15,298 bases of DNA from RGIG426 sp045640165. Lineage in GTDB: Bacteria; Bacillota; Clostridia; Oscillospirales; Acutalibacteraceae. This document shows, in pieces, positions 1-5,830 of the stretch (position 1 is the first letter of the stretch; each line of letters begins with the position of its first letter). The translations under genes and the position numbers were made by a program. Below the pieces are notes generated by a model. It did no database searches. It had not been told where the DNA came from and saw only the letters and a list, made by a program, of their open reading frames with translations. The stretch covers positions 1-15,298 of the forward strand of contig JAZUEK010000054.1 in assembly GCA_045640165.1 (NCBI GenBank), read 5' to 3'.

Positions 1-467
1 AGGATTTCGAGCGCTTCCGGCTCGTAATCCGGCGCAATCACGCCGTCGGACACCTCGCGTTTAATCATCAGCGCGGTGGTCACGTCGCAGGTATCGGAAA
101 GCGCCACCCAGTCACCGAACGAACACATACGGTCGGTACCGCGAGCACGAGCATAGGCGCAGGCGAGCGGCGAATCATCGAGGCCCTCGATATCGTCCAC
201 AAAGCAGGCTTTTTTCAGTTTGTCGGACAGCGGAATACCCACCGCCGCGGAGGTCGGGCTAACGTGTTTGAACGACGTCACCGCCGGAAGACCGAGCGCC
301 TCTTTCAGCTCTTTGACGAGCTGCCAGGAGTTGAACGCATCAAGAAAGTTGATATAACCCGGACGGCCGTTGAGAATTTCAATCGGCAGGTCGGAGCCGT
401 CGTGCATAAAGATTTTCGAGGGTTTTTGGTTGGGGTTGCAACCGTATTTCAGTTCAAATTCTTTCAT
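1..467 (-). CDS. purH: AICAR transformylase, stand-alone type (5' part only)
   Basis: Phosphoribosylaminoimidazolecarboxamide (AICAR/ZMP) formyltransferase, the folate-dependent ninth step of purine synthesis, making FAICAR. Only the first 155 codons are in the window; the gene continues past the left edge. The protein opens directly with MKEFELKYGCNPNQKP, the start of the transformylase domain, so the N-terminal cyclohydrolase domain of ordinary PurH is absent. The catalytic Lys-His pair lies in FKHVSPTSAAVG (about residues 67-78), and YARARGTDRM followed by SFGDWVALSD (about 103-123) is typical of the family. The ATG at 465-467 is preceded by AGGAG at 476-480, which overlaps the stop of the upstream cyclohydrolase gene with a 12-nt gap, so the two are probably translated as a pair. 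Related Clostridia have a stand-alone enzyme of about 390 residues. The gene name follows the activity; the symbol purH normally denotes the fused enzyme. Confidence 0.93.
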   Translation of the reverse strand, partial: MKEFELKYGCNPNQKPSKIFMHDGSDLPIEILNGRPGYINFLDAFNSWQLVKELKEALGLPAVTSFKHVSPTSAAVGIPLSDKLKKACFVDDIEGLDDSPLACAYARARGTDRMCSFGDWVALSDTCDVTTALMIKREVSDGVIAPDYEPEALEI

Positions 468-479
468 CGTTCCCACTCC

Positions 480-1199
480 TTATTTATTCTTGTTGATGAG
501 GCGATTTTCCGCCTCGCCGGTCGCGAGGTCCACGTAACGGACATACAGCGAAATTTTGTTGTTCTCGTCCAGCGCATTCCACAGTTTGTCGGTAAACGCA
601 TCAATGTCGTTGTCAATCGCGACGCGCTCCGGCTCGCCCTGGAACGTCGGAATCGGGTTGCCGTCGCAGACGTAGGTATGGATAAAGTGGCCGAGGCCGG
701 CAACCGACGGGTAATCGAAAGTATAGCGCGCACAGTCGGAACCGTCCGCGTCGATGCTCTTGAGAATGCTCATTTTATAGGTAAAGTCGTTGTCCGCAAA
801 CGTCAGCATACCGCTGATACGCGGCGTGAAGTTCGGGGCATCCGGCTCGAATTCGCGCGTTTTGAGGGCTTTGCAGAAGCAACCGCCGTTCGCCAGACTG
901 TCGTAAATCGTGTCGGTCTGGTTGCCGTTCGTGACGATGAGTTTGTTCTCATACGAACGAATGGCGGCATAGATGATGAGGCTCGGGTCTTGCACTTTGG
1001 AGGCATCGAACGGCTCGGTAAACACTTCCCCGTTTTTCTCGGTGAAGATGCGGTTGCGGCTGTTCTCACTGCGACCCATAATGAAATAGGCGGCAGCGGC
1101 TTTTTTGCCGTCGGCGGTTTTGCCGATGACGATACCGCGGCCGACGTAGGAGTTGTCTTTAATGAGTTCGGCGATGTCGTTGACTTGATAGATGTTCAT
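480..1199 (-). CDS. purO: IMP cyclohydrolase, PurO family
   Basis: A 239-residue protein of the PurO-type IMP cyclohydrolase family, first described in archaea, which closes FAICAR to IMP in the last step of purine synthesis. Family-like blocks are YVGRGIVIG (18-26), MGRSENSRNRIF (41-52), VTNGNQTDTI (89-98), FEPDAPNFTPRISG (117-130) and GLGHFIHTYVCDG (168-180). It has no resemblance to the MGS-fold cyclohydrolase domain of bacterial PurH. Its immediate downstream neighbour is a transformylase lacking that domain, so the pair together does the job of PurH; this context supports the call strongly. The ATG has a clear GGAGG site just upstream, and the gene begins 14 nt after the purN stop. No signal peptide or membrane segment is visible. 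The family assignment is from remembered motifs, not from a search. Confidence 0.88.
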   Translation of the reverse strand: MNIYQVNDIAELIKDNSYVGRGIVIGKTADGKKAAAAYFIMGRSENSRNRIFTEKNGEVFTEPFDASKVQDPSLIIYAAIRSYENKLIVTNGNQTDTIYDSLANGGCFCKALKTREFEPDAPNFTPRISGMLTFADNDFTYKMSILKSIDADGSDCARYTFDYPSVAGLGHFIHTYVCDGNPIPTFQGEPERVAIDNDIDAFTDKLWNALDENNKISLYVRYVDLATGEAENRLINKNK

Positions 1200-1213
1200 A
1201 ACAGTTCCCTCCG

Positions 1214-1834
1214 TTAATGATTTTTAGCTTCTAACAGTTCGGCAGCGACCTTTTCGGTGGCCGCCGGCAGGATTTTCCATTCCGCTTGGCGCATCACGCG
1301 CTTTTGCAGAGTTTCGGGGGTGTCGTTTTCGCGGACACTCACGGCTTTTTGAAGAATAATCTCACCACCGTCGGGGATTTCGTTGACGAAATGCACCGTA
1401 GCACCCGTGACTTTTACGCCTTTTGCCAGCGCCGCCTTATGGACGCGCAAACCGTAAAATCCCTCGCCGCAAAACGACGGGATAAGCGACGGATGCACGT
1501 TTAAGATGCGGCGTTCGAAGTGCGAGGTGAATTTTTCACTCAAAATCGCCATAAAGCCGGCGAGCACAATGAGCTCCGCCCCTGCCTCTTCGATTTTTTT
1601 GATCAGTTCGTCCTCGAACTGCTCTTGCGACAGACAGACGGATTTGAGCACCGTGGCGGTGGGAATATCGGCGTCCGCCGCGCGTTGCAACGCGAACGCG
1701 TCCGCTTTGTTCGACAGCACAAGCGCGATTTTACCACTCTTAAGAATACCGCTCTTTTGCGCGTCGATAAGCGCTTGCAAGTTTGTGCCGCCGCCGGAAA
1801 CCAGCACGGCAATCTTGATTTTTTTCGTTTTCAC
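1214..1834 (-). CDS. purN: Phosphoribosylglycinamide formyltransferase (GAR transformylase)
   Basis: Folate-dependent GAR transformylase, the third step of purine synthesis, moving a formyl group from 10-formyl-tetrahydrofolate to GAR. At 206 residues it matches the usual length. The phosphate-binding loop VSGGGTN is at 12-18. The catalytic triad corresponds to Asn112 and His114 in LNVHPSLIPSF and Asp155 in IPDGGEIILQ. Between them SFCGEGFYGLRVH carries a short insertion relative to the E. coli form, seen in many Clostridial relatives. The start codon is GTG at 1832-1834, preceded by AGGGGAG about 6 nt upstream; no ATG in frame is better placed. It lies 39 nt after purM. As a 10-formyl-THF user it depends on the same cofactor shortage that raises ZMP, fitting control by the upstream ZTP riboswitch. 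Confidence 0.95.
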   Translation of the reverse strand: MKTKKIKIAVLVSGGGTNLQALIDAQKSGILKSGKIALVLSNKADAFALQRAADADIPTATVLKSVCLSQEQFEDELIKKIEEAGAELIVLAGFMAILSEKFTSHFERRILNVHPSLIPSFCGEGFYGLRVHKAALAKGVKVTGATVHFVNEIPDGGEIILQKAVSVRENDTPETLQKRVMRQAEWKILPAATEKVAAELLEAKNH

Positions 1835-1873
1835 AACAATCTCCCCTTTCGGTAATCGAGAGTGATACGTTGT

Positions 1874-2917
1874 TTATTCGATGATGATTTTTTCGTCCGA
1901 CGCGACGATTTCGCCGATAACGTAGGCATCTTCGCCGGCGGCTTTGAGGGTTGCAAGGGCTTTATCGGCATCCTCTTTCGCGACGACGATGCTCATACCG
2001 ACACCCATATTAAAGGTGTTGAACATATCGCGCTCGGAGATGCCGCCTTGTTTTTGAATCAGGTCGAAAATCGGCAGGATTTTCACCGCGCTCTTTTGGA
2101 TTTTCGCGCCGAGACCGTCCGGAATACTGCGCGGAATGTTCTCATAGAAGCCGCCGCCGGTAATGTGGGAAATGCCCTTGACGGTCACCGCTTCAAGCAG
2201 CGCGAGCACAGGTTTCACATAAATGCGCGTGGGCGCGAGCAGCGCTTCGCCGACGGATTTGCCGCCGAGTTCCGCGAGCGGCGTTTTAATGTCGGCGTTT
2301 TCCACGTCGAACACTTTGCGCACCAGCGAGAAGCCGTTGGAATGCACACCGCTCGACGGCAGCGCAATCACCACGTCCCCTGCCTGCATCGATTTATTGT
2401 TGATGATTTTGGCTTTGTCCACCACGCCGGTGCAATAGCCGGCAAGGTCGTATTCGTCCTCGGGATAGAAACCGGGCATCTCGGCGGTTTCGCCGCCGAT
2501 GAGCGCCGCACCCGATTGGACACAGCCGTCGCACACGCCTTTAACGATGTCGGCGATGCGCTCCGGCACGTTTTTGCCGCAGGCGATGTAGTCAAGGAAG
2601 AACAGCGGTTTCGCGCCGCAGCAGATGATGTCGTTGACGCACATCGCCACGCAGTCGATACCGACCGTGTCGTGCTTGTCCATCAAAAAGGCGAGTTTCA
2701 GTTTGGTGCCGACACCGTCGGTGCCGGAAACGAGGACCGGACGGGTAATGCCCTCCAAATCCAGTTCAAACAGACCGCCGAAACCGCCCACGTCCGAGCA
2801 AACTCCCGACGTCATGGTTTTGGCGATATGCTGTTTCATCAGTTCCACCGCTTTGTAGCCGGCGGTAATATCCACACCGGCGGCGGCGTAAGCCTCCGAG
2901 CGAGAATTGGTATTCAT
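1874..2917 (-). CDS. purM: Phosphoribosylformylglycinamidine cyclo-ligase (AIR synthetase)
   Basis: AIR synthetase closes FGAM to aminoimidazole ribotide using ATP, the fifth step of purine synthesis. With the start at 2915-2917 the protein is 347 residues, close to the 345 of E. coli. Seen in order: SGTDGVGTKLKLA (64-76), DCVAMCVNDIICCGA (88-102), IGGETAEMPGFY (140-151) and a downstream HITGGGF block, all typical of the PurM/PurL ATP-binding superfamily. A longer reading frame starts at 2953 inside purF, but AAAGGAG at about 2925-2931 sits properly before the ATG at 2917, so the shorter start is chosen. Only 5 nt separate it from the purF stop, and its ribosome binding site lies over the end of purF, suggesting translational coupling. 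Confidence 0.96.
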   Translation of the reverse strand: MNTNSRSEAYAAAGVDITAGYKAVELMKQHIAKTMTSGVCSDVGGFGGLFELDLEGITRPVLVSGTDGVGTKLKLAFLMDKHDTVGIDCVAMCVNDIICCGAKPLFFLDYIACGKNVPERIADIVKGVCDGCVQSGAALIGGETAEMPGFYPEDEYDLAGYCTGVVDKAKIINNKSMQAGDVVIALPSSGVHSNGFSLVRKVFDVENADIKTPLAELGGKSVGEALLAPTRIYVKPVLALLEAVTVKGISHITGGGFYENIPRSIPDGLGAKIQKSAVKILPIFDLIQKQGGISERDMFNTFNMGVGMSIVVAKEDADKALATLKAAGEDAYVIGEIVASDEKIIIE

Positions 2918-2922
2918 AGCGC

Positions 2923-4347
2923 TTACTCCTTTCCGTTCCAACAATAGGTACACAGATCTTCCGCAGGAAGACCGATGGCTTTAATCACGTTTTCGAGCGA
3001 TTGGAATTCAAGCGAGGCAAAATGGAATTTCTCGCAAATCGAACGGCGCAGATTTTGACCGCGTTCGGTGGAGTTATCCATATACTCGTCGATATGTTTT
3101 TCGCCCTCTTCACCCTCGAGTTCAAAGATAACGCGACGGGCGAGCAATTCCATATCCCCCGTGGCACGGGAGAAATTCAGGTATTTACAACCGTACATAA
3201 TGGGCGGACAAGCGGAGCGCATATGCACCGCTTTCGCGCCGCTTTCATAGAGGAAATCCACCGTTTCTTTGAGCTGGGTTCCGCGGACGATGGAATCATC
3301 CACAAACAGAAGCTCTTTGTTCTCAATCAGCTCGCGCACGGGAATTTGTTTCATCTTGGCGATTTTTTCGCGCTCCACCTGACGGGTGGGCATAAAACTC
3401 CGCGACCAGGTCGGCGTGTACTTGATAAACGCACGGGCAAACGGCACACGGCTGTGGTTGGCGTAACCGATAGCGTGCGGCGTACCGGAATCGGGCACAC
3501 CGCCGACGTAGTCAAGCCCATCACACACGCCGAACAGTTCGTCAATTTCGGCAAGCAGTTCGCCGTTGCGATAGCGCATCACTTCCACGTTGACCCCTTC
3601 GTACGTCGAGGTCGGATAGCCGTAGTAACTCCAAAGGAACGAGCAAATACGTTTTTTCTTGCCGGGGGCTACGAGTTGCGTCTCTTTTTCCGCGGTCAGT
3701 TCCACCACTTCGCCCGGGCCGAGTTCTCGCACCGGCTCAAAGCCCAGTTTTTGGAACGCGAACGACTCGAACGCAACAGCGTACCCGTCCTCCCGTTTGC
3801 CGATGGCGACGGGAAGCCGCCCGAGCGCATCGCGTGCGGCAATGAGCGCGCCGTCCTCTTTCAAAATGAGGATGGACGCCGTGCCCTCGATAGATTTTTG
3901 GGCAAACTGGACACCCTCGGCAAAGTTGCTCTTTTGGTTAATAAGCGCGGCAACCAATTCGGTGCCGTTCACCTTGCCGCCGGTCATTGAGTCGAAGTGT
4001 CCGCCCGAGAAAGACAGATACTGTTTAATCAGTTCCTCAAAGTTGTTGATAACACCCACCACGCTGATGGCGTAGGTGCCGAGGTTCGAGCGGATGAGCA
4101 ACGGCTGCGGAAACGTGTCGCTGATAACACCGATAGCGGACGTACCGCGCATCTCATCGAAGATATGCTCGAATTTGGTGCGGAACGGGGCGTTTCCGAT
4201 ATGGTGAATCTTGCGCTGAAGCCCGATTTCCGGGTCGTACGCCGCAAGACCGCCGCTGTACGTTCCGAGGTGCGAATGATAATCCGTCCCGAAAAAGACG
4301 TCGGCAAGACAGTCATTTTTGGATGCGATTCCGAAAAATCCTCCCAT
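2923..4347 (-). CDS. purF: PurF-like amidophosphoribosyltransferase with degenerate glutaminase site
   Basis: First step of purine synthesis, PRPP to phosphoribosylamine; 474 residues. The C-terminal phosphoribosyltransferase half is intact, with the PRPP motif VDDSIVRGTQ at 349-358. Cysteines that would match the four Fe-S ligands of the Bacillus subtilis enzyme are Cys235, Cys387, Cys466 and Cys469 (CTYC near the C-terminus). The N-terminal half keeps the overall class II amidotransferase layout but begins MGGFFGIASKND, so the catalytic Cys right after Met is replaced by Gly. By eye the usual TRY, HNGN and SDSE blocks are also replaced (GTSAIGVISD around 68-77, VVGVINN around 96-102, NGTE around 127-130). 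Glutamine hydrolysis is therefore doubtful. I recall this variant as common in gut Clostridia and Bacteroidetes. The ATG has GGAGG upstream. Being the only PurF in a pur operon, it is probably the working enzyme, perhaps fed by free ammonia. Confidence 0.9.
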   Translation of the reverse strand: MGGFFGIASKNDCLADVFFGTDYHSHLGTYSGGLAAYDPEIGLQRKIHHIGNAPFRTKFEHIFDEMRGTSAIGVISDTFPQPLLIRSNLGTYAISVVGVINNFEELIKQYLSFSGGHFDSMTGGKVNGTELVAALINQKSNFAEGVQFAQKSIEGTASILILKEDGALIAARDALGRLPVAIGKREDGYAVAFESFAFQKLGFEPVRELGPGEVVELTAEKETQLVAPGKKKRICSFLWSYYGYPTSTYEGVNVEVMRYRNGELLAEIDELFGVCDGLDYVGGVPDSGTPHAIGYANHSRVPFARAFIKYTPTWSRSFMPTRQVEREKIAKMKQIPVRELIENKELLFVDDSIVRGTQLKETVDFLYESGAKAVHMRSACPPIMYGCKYLNFSRATGDMELLARRVIFELEGEEGEKHIDEYMDNSTERGQNLRRSICEKFHFASLEFQSLENVIKAIGLPAEDLCTYCWNGKE

Positions 4348-4380
4348 GGGATTTCCTCCGTTTCAGATAGTAGAAAAGAA

Positions 4381-5067
4381 TTAGGCGAAGAACAGTTTGG
4401 AAAGGGTCATCGGGTCGATGTATTCGCCGTTTTTGTAAACGCGCATATTGCCGGACGCAATCTCGTCGATGAGCATCACGTTACCGTCGGCATCGTAGCC
4501 GAACTCAAATTTGATGTCATACAGCACGAGACCTTTTTCCGCCAAATCGTCCGCAACGATTTTGGTGATTTGCTGGGTCATCACTTTGATGTCGTCATAC
4601 TGTTTCGCGGTCATGACACCGAGGTCCACAAGGCCGTCTTTGGTAACCAGCGGATCGCCTTTTTCGTCGTTTTTGAAGGTCGTCTCAACATAGGCCGGCA
4701 AATCCGCGCCCTCTTCGCAGTAATCGCTGTAGCGGCGATAGAAGCTGCCCACCGCTTTGTAACGGCAGATAACCTCAAGACCTTTACCGAACACTTTCGC
4801 CGGAAGCACTTCCATGGTGGTGTCCGCGAGGTCGGCGGAAACGTAGTGAGTTTTGATGCCGGCGGCGTTGACTTTCTCGAAGAAATAGATGGACATACGC
4901 AGGTTGACGTCGCCCACGCCTTCGATGGTCAAACCGACGGAGTTCTCGCCGGGATCAAACACACCGTCTTTGCCGGTGCAGTCATCTTTGAATTTGAGCA
5001 GGTAGTTGCCATTGTCCAGAGCATAGACGTTTTTGGTTTTGCCGGTGTACACGAGTTTGTTTTCCAT
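4381..5067 (-). CDS. purC: SAICAR synthetase
   Basis: Phosphoribosylaminoimidazole-succinocarboxamide synthase joins CAIR and aspartate with ATP. At 228 residues it is near the bacterial norm. Visible landmarks are the glycine/lysine loop YTGKTKNVY (7-15), CRYKAVGSFYRRY (101-113), KGDPLVT (136-142), LYDIKFEFG (182-190) and the acidic LIDEIASGNMRV (199-210). The last block differs from the common DEISPDTxR form, and the sequence as a whole is of a divergent Clostridia type, but the order of motifs fits. The ATG is preceded by AAAGGAG with a roughly 10-nt spacer. It lies between purE and purF with gaps of 46 and 33 nt and no internal promoter or terminator visible. Confidence 0.93.
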   Translation of the reverse strand: MENKLVYTGKTKNVYALDNGNYLLKFKDDCTGKDGVFDPGENSVGLTIEGVGDVNLRMSIYFFEKVNAAGIKTHYVSADLADTTMEVLPAKVFGKGLEVICRYKAVGSFYRRYSDYCEEGADLPAYVETTFKNDEKGDPLVTKDGLVDLGVMTAKQYDDIKVMTQQITKIVADDLAEKGLVLYDIKFEFGYDADGNVMLIDEIASGNMRVYKNGEYIDPMTLSKLFFA

Positions 5068-5113
5068 TGTTGATCGACTCCTTTAATATAGTTAGGGTTT
5101 ATAACAAACGATT

Positions 5114-5602
5114 TTACAGCCGCGCCATAATGCCGGCATCTTTTTCGAGCACAGCATCCGCGTCAGCTTTGCGCTTCGCATCCAGTTTCGCGGCGAGAGC
5201 TTCGTCCTCTACTGCGAGAATCTGGGCACAAAGCAAAGCGGCATTGACTCCTCCGTTGAGTGCAACGGTCGCCACCGGGATTCCGGAGGGCATTTGGACC
5301 GTCGATAAGAGGGCGTCAACGCCGTCAAGGGCGCCGCCTTTACAAGGAATTCCCACCACCGGCAGGGTCGTGTTGGCGGCAATAGCCCCTGCCAGGTGAG
5401 CCGCCATTCCTGCGGCGGCGATAAGCGCACCGAAACCGTTCTTCCGCGCATTCAGGGCGAAGTCGCGCGCCTGCTCGGGAGTGCGGTGAGCCGAATAGAC
5501 GTGGACTTCATAAGGAATTCCAAGGCTATCCAGCGTGGCGGTGGCTTTTTGGATGACGGGCAGGTCGCTGTCACTGCCCATGATGATACCGATTTTTTTC
5601 AT
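5114..5602 (-). CDS. purE: N5-CAIR mutase (AIR carboxylase catalytic subunit)
   Basis: PurE converts N5-carboxy-AIR to CAIR and is the first gene of the purine operon. The start at 5600-5602 gives 162 residues beginning MKKIGIIMGSDSDLP. MGSDSD (8-13) and SAHRTP (37-42, with the catalytic His39) bind the substrate; AAAGMAAHLAGAIAA (62-76) and TVQMPSGIPVATVALNGG (101-118) follow. The AAHLAG pattern points to class I (mutase) rather than class II; class I needs PurK, which is not in the window. An upstream extension to 5770 is open but runs through the riboswitch and terminator, so it is not coding. A strong AAGGAGG at 5610-5616 sets the start. Confidence 0.96.
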   Translation of the reverse strand: MKKIGIIMGSDSDLPVIQKATATLDSLGIPYEVHVYSAHRTPEQARDFALNARKNGFGALIAAAGMAAHLAGAIAANTTLPVVGIPCKGGALDGVDALLSTVQMPSGIPVATVALNGGVNAALLCAQILAVEDEALAAKLDAKRKADADAVLEKDAGIMARL

Positions 5603-5626
5603 ACCAAAACCTCCTTGTTTCGATTC

Positions 5627-5674
5627 AAAAAACAAAAGGACGCACGTAGTCCTCGACAAGGTCAACGTGCGCCC
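5627..5674 (-). terminator. Intrinsic terminator, expression platform of the ZTP riboswitch
   Basis: On the minus strand GGGCGCACGT (5665-5674) pairs with ACGTGCGTCC (5638-5647), ten base pairs with one G-U, followed by the uridine-rich tract TTTTGTTTTTT (5627-5637). A minor CCT/AGG stem can extend inside the loop. The 5' arm uses the last four bases of the conserved CUGGGC of the upstream aptamer, so the terminator and the folded aptamer compete. This predicts termination without ligand and read-through into purE with ligand. The purE ribosome binding site lies downstream and is not sequestered. Confidence 0.88.
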
Positions 5675-5761
5675 AGACGGTCGGCTGTAAAGTGGGGTAA
5701 CTTTACCCCTCACTCTTTGATCCTCCGCGGTGCTCCGCGATGTTCCGTCAGTCACAAAGAG
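5671..5761 (-). ncRNA. ZTP/ZMP riboswitch (pfl motif) controlling the purine operon
   Basis: The minus strand matches the ZTP riboswitch. P1 pairs CTCTTTG (5755-5761) with CAAAGAG (5713-5719). After P1 comes the conserved GTGACTGACGGAACA, close to the family's GUGACUGGCGAACA. P2 is CGCGG/CCGCG (5735-5739 with 5726-5730) with an AGCA loop. A variable linker hairpin (5694-5709) follows. The 3' domain reads GCCGACCGTCTGGGC, like the family's CCGCCUGGGC. The pseudoknot GACGG (5745-5749) with CCGTC (5676-5680) is five perfect pairs and differs from the common GGCG/CGCC in a compensatory way. It ends inside a terminator hairpin, the usual ON-switch layout. It senses ZMP/ZTP, the AICAR intermediate that builds up when 10-formyl-THF is low. 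Fit to genes below, including the AICAR transformylase, is excellent. Confidence 0.93.
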
Positions 5762-5803
5762 CGCTTTCAAATGATATATTCAGTATACCAAAAAAGCGCT
5801 TTT
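5760..5803. promoter_or_regulatory. Palindromic elements around the purine promoter, possible operator
   Basis: AAAAGCGCTTTT (5792-5803) is a perfect 12-base palindrome lying in the spacer between the -35 and -10 boxes. AGCGCTTT recurs at 5760-5767, with palindrome centres 35 bp apart, so the -10 box and start site lie between two AGCGCT cores. This could be a repressor site. It does not match the Bacillus PurBox or the E. coli PurR site as I know them. Chance or partial overlap with the riboswitch P1 is possible. Confidence 0.3.
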
Positions 5804-5810
5804 AAGTCAA
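5782..5810 (-). promoter_or_regulatory. Sigma-A promoter of the purine operon
   Basis: TTGACT (5805-5810) and TATACT (5782-5787) are separated by exactly 17 bases on the minus strand, near-consensus for the housekeeping sigma factor. Transcription should begin near 5775, about 14 bases before the riboswitch P1 stem and about 170 bases before the purE start. The -35 box lies about 20 bases past the pyrB stop, so the purine operon has its own promoter. Confidence 0.88.
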
Positions 5811-5830
5811 GCGAAGAACGCACTTTTTTG

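Noticed and set aside
2918..2953. Earlier PurM start overlapping purF
   Set aside because: The extension has no family similarity and the ATG at 2915-2917 has a well-spaced AAAGGAG.
5603..5770. N-terminal extension of PurE by 56 residues
   Set aside because: It would translate the ZTP aptamer and terminator. The PurE family starts at MKKIGIIMGSDSD, with a strong ribosome binding site just ahead of it.
5603..5781. Guanine/adenine (purine) riboswitch before purE
   Set aside because: The conserved purine-aptamer three-way junction segments are not present, whereas the ZTP aptamer segments fit in order with a pseudoknot.
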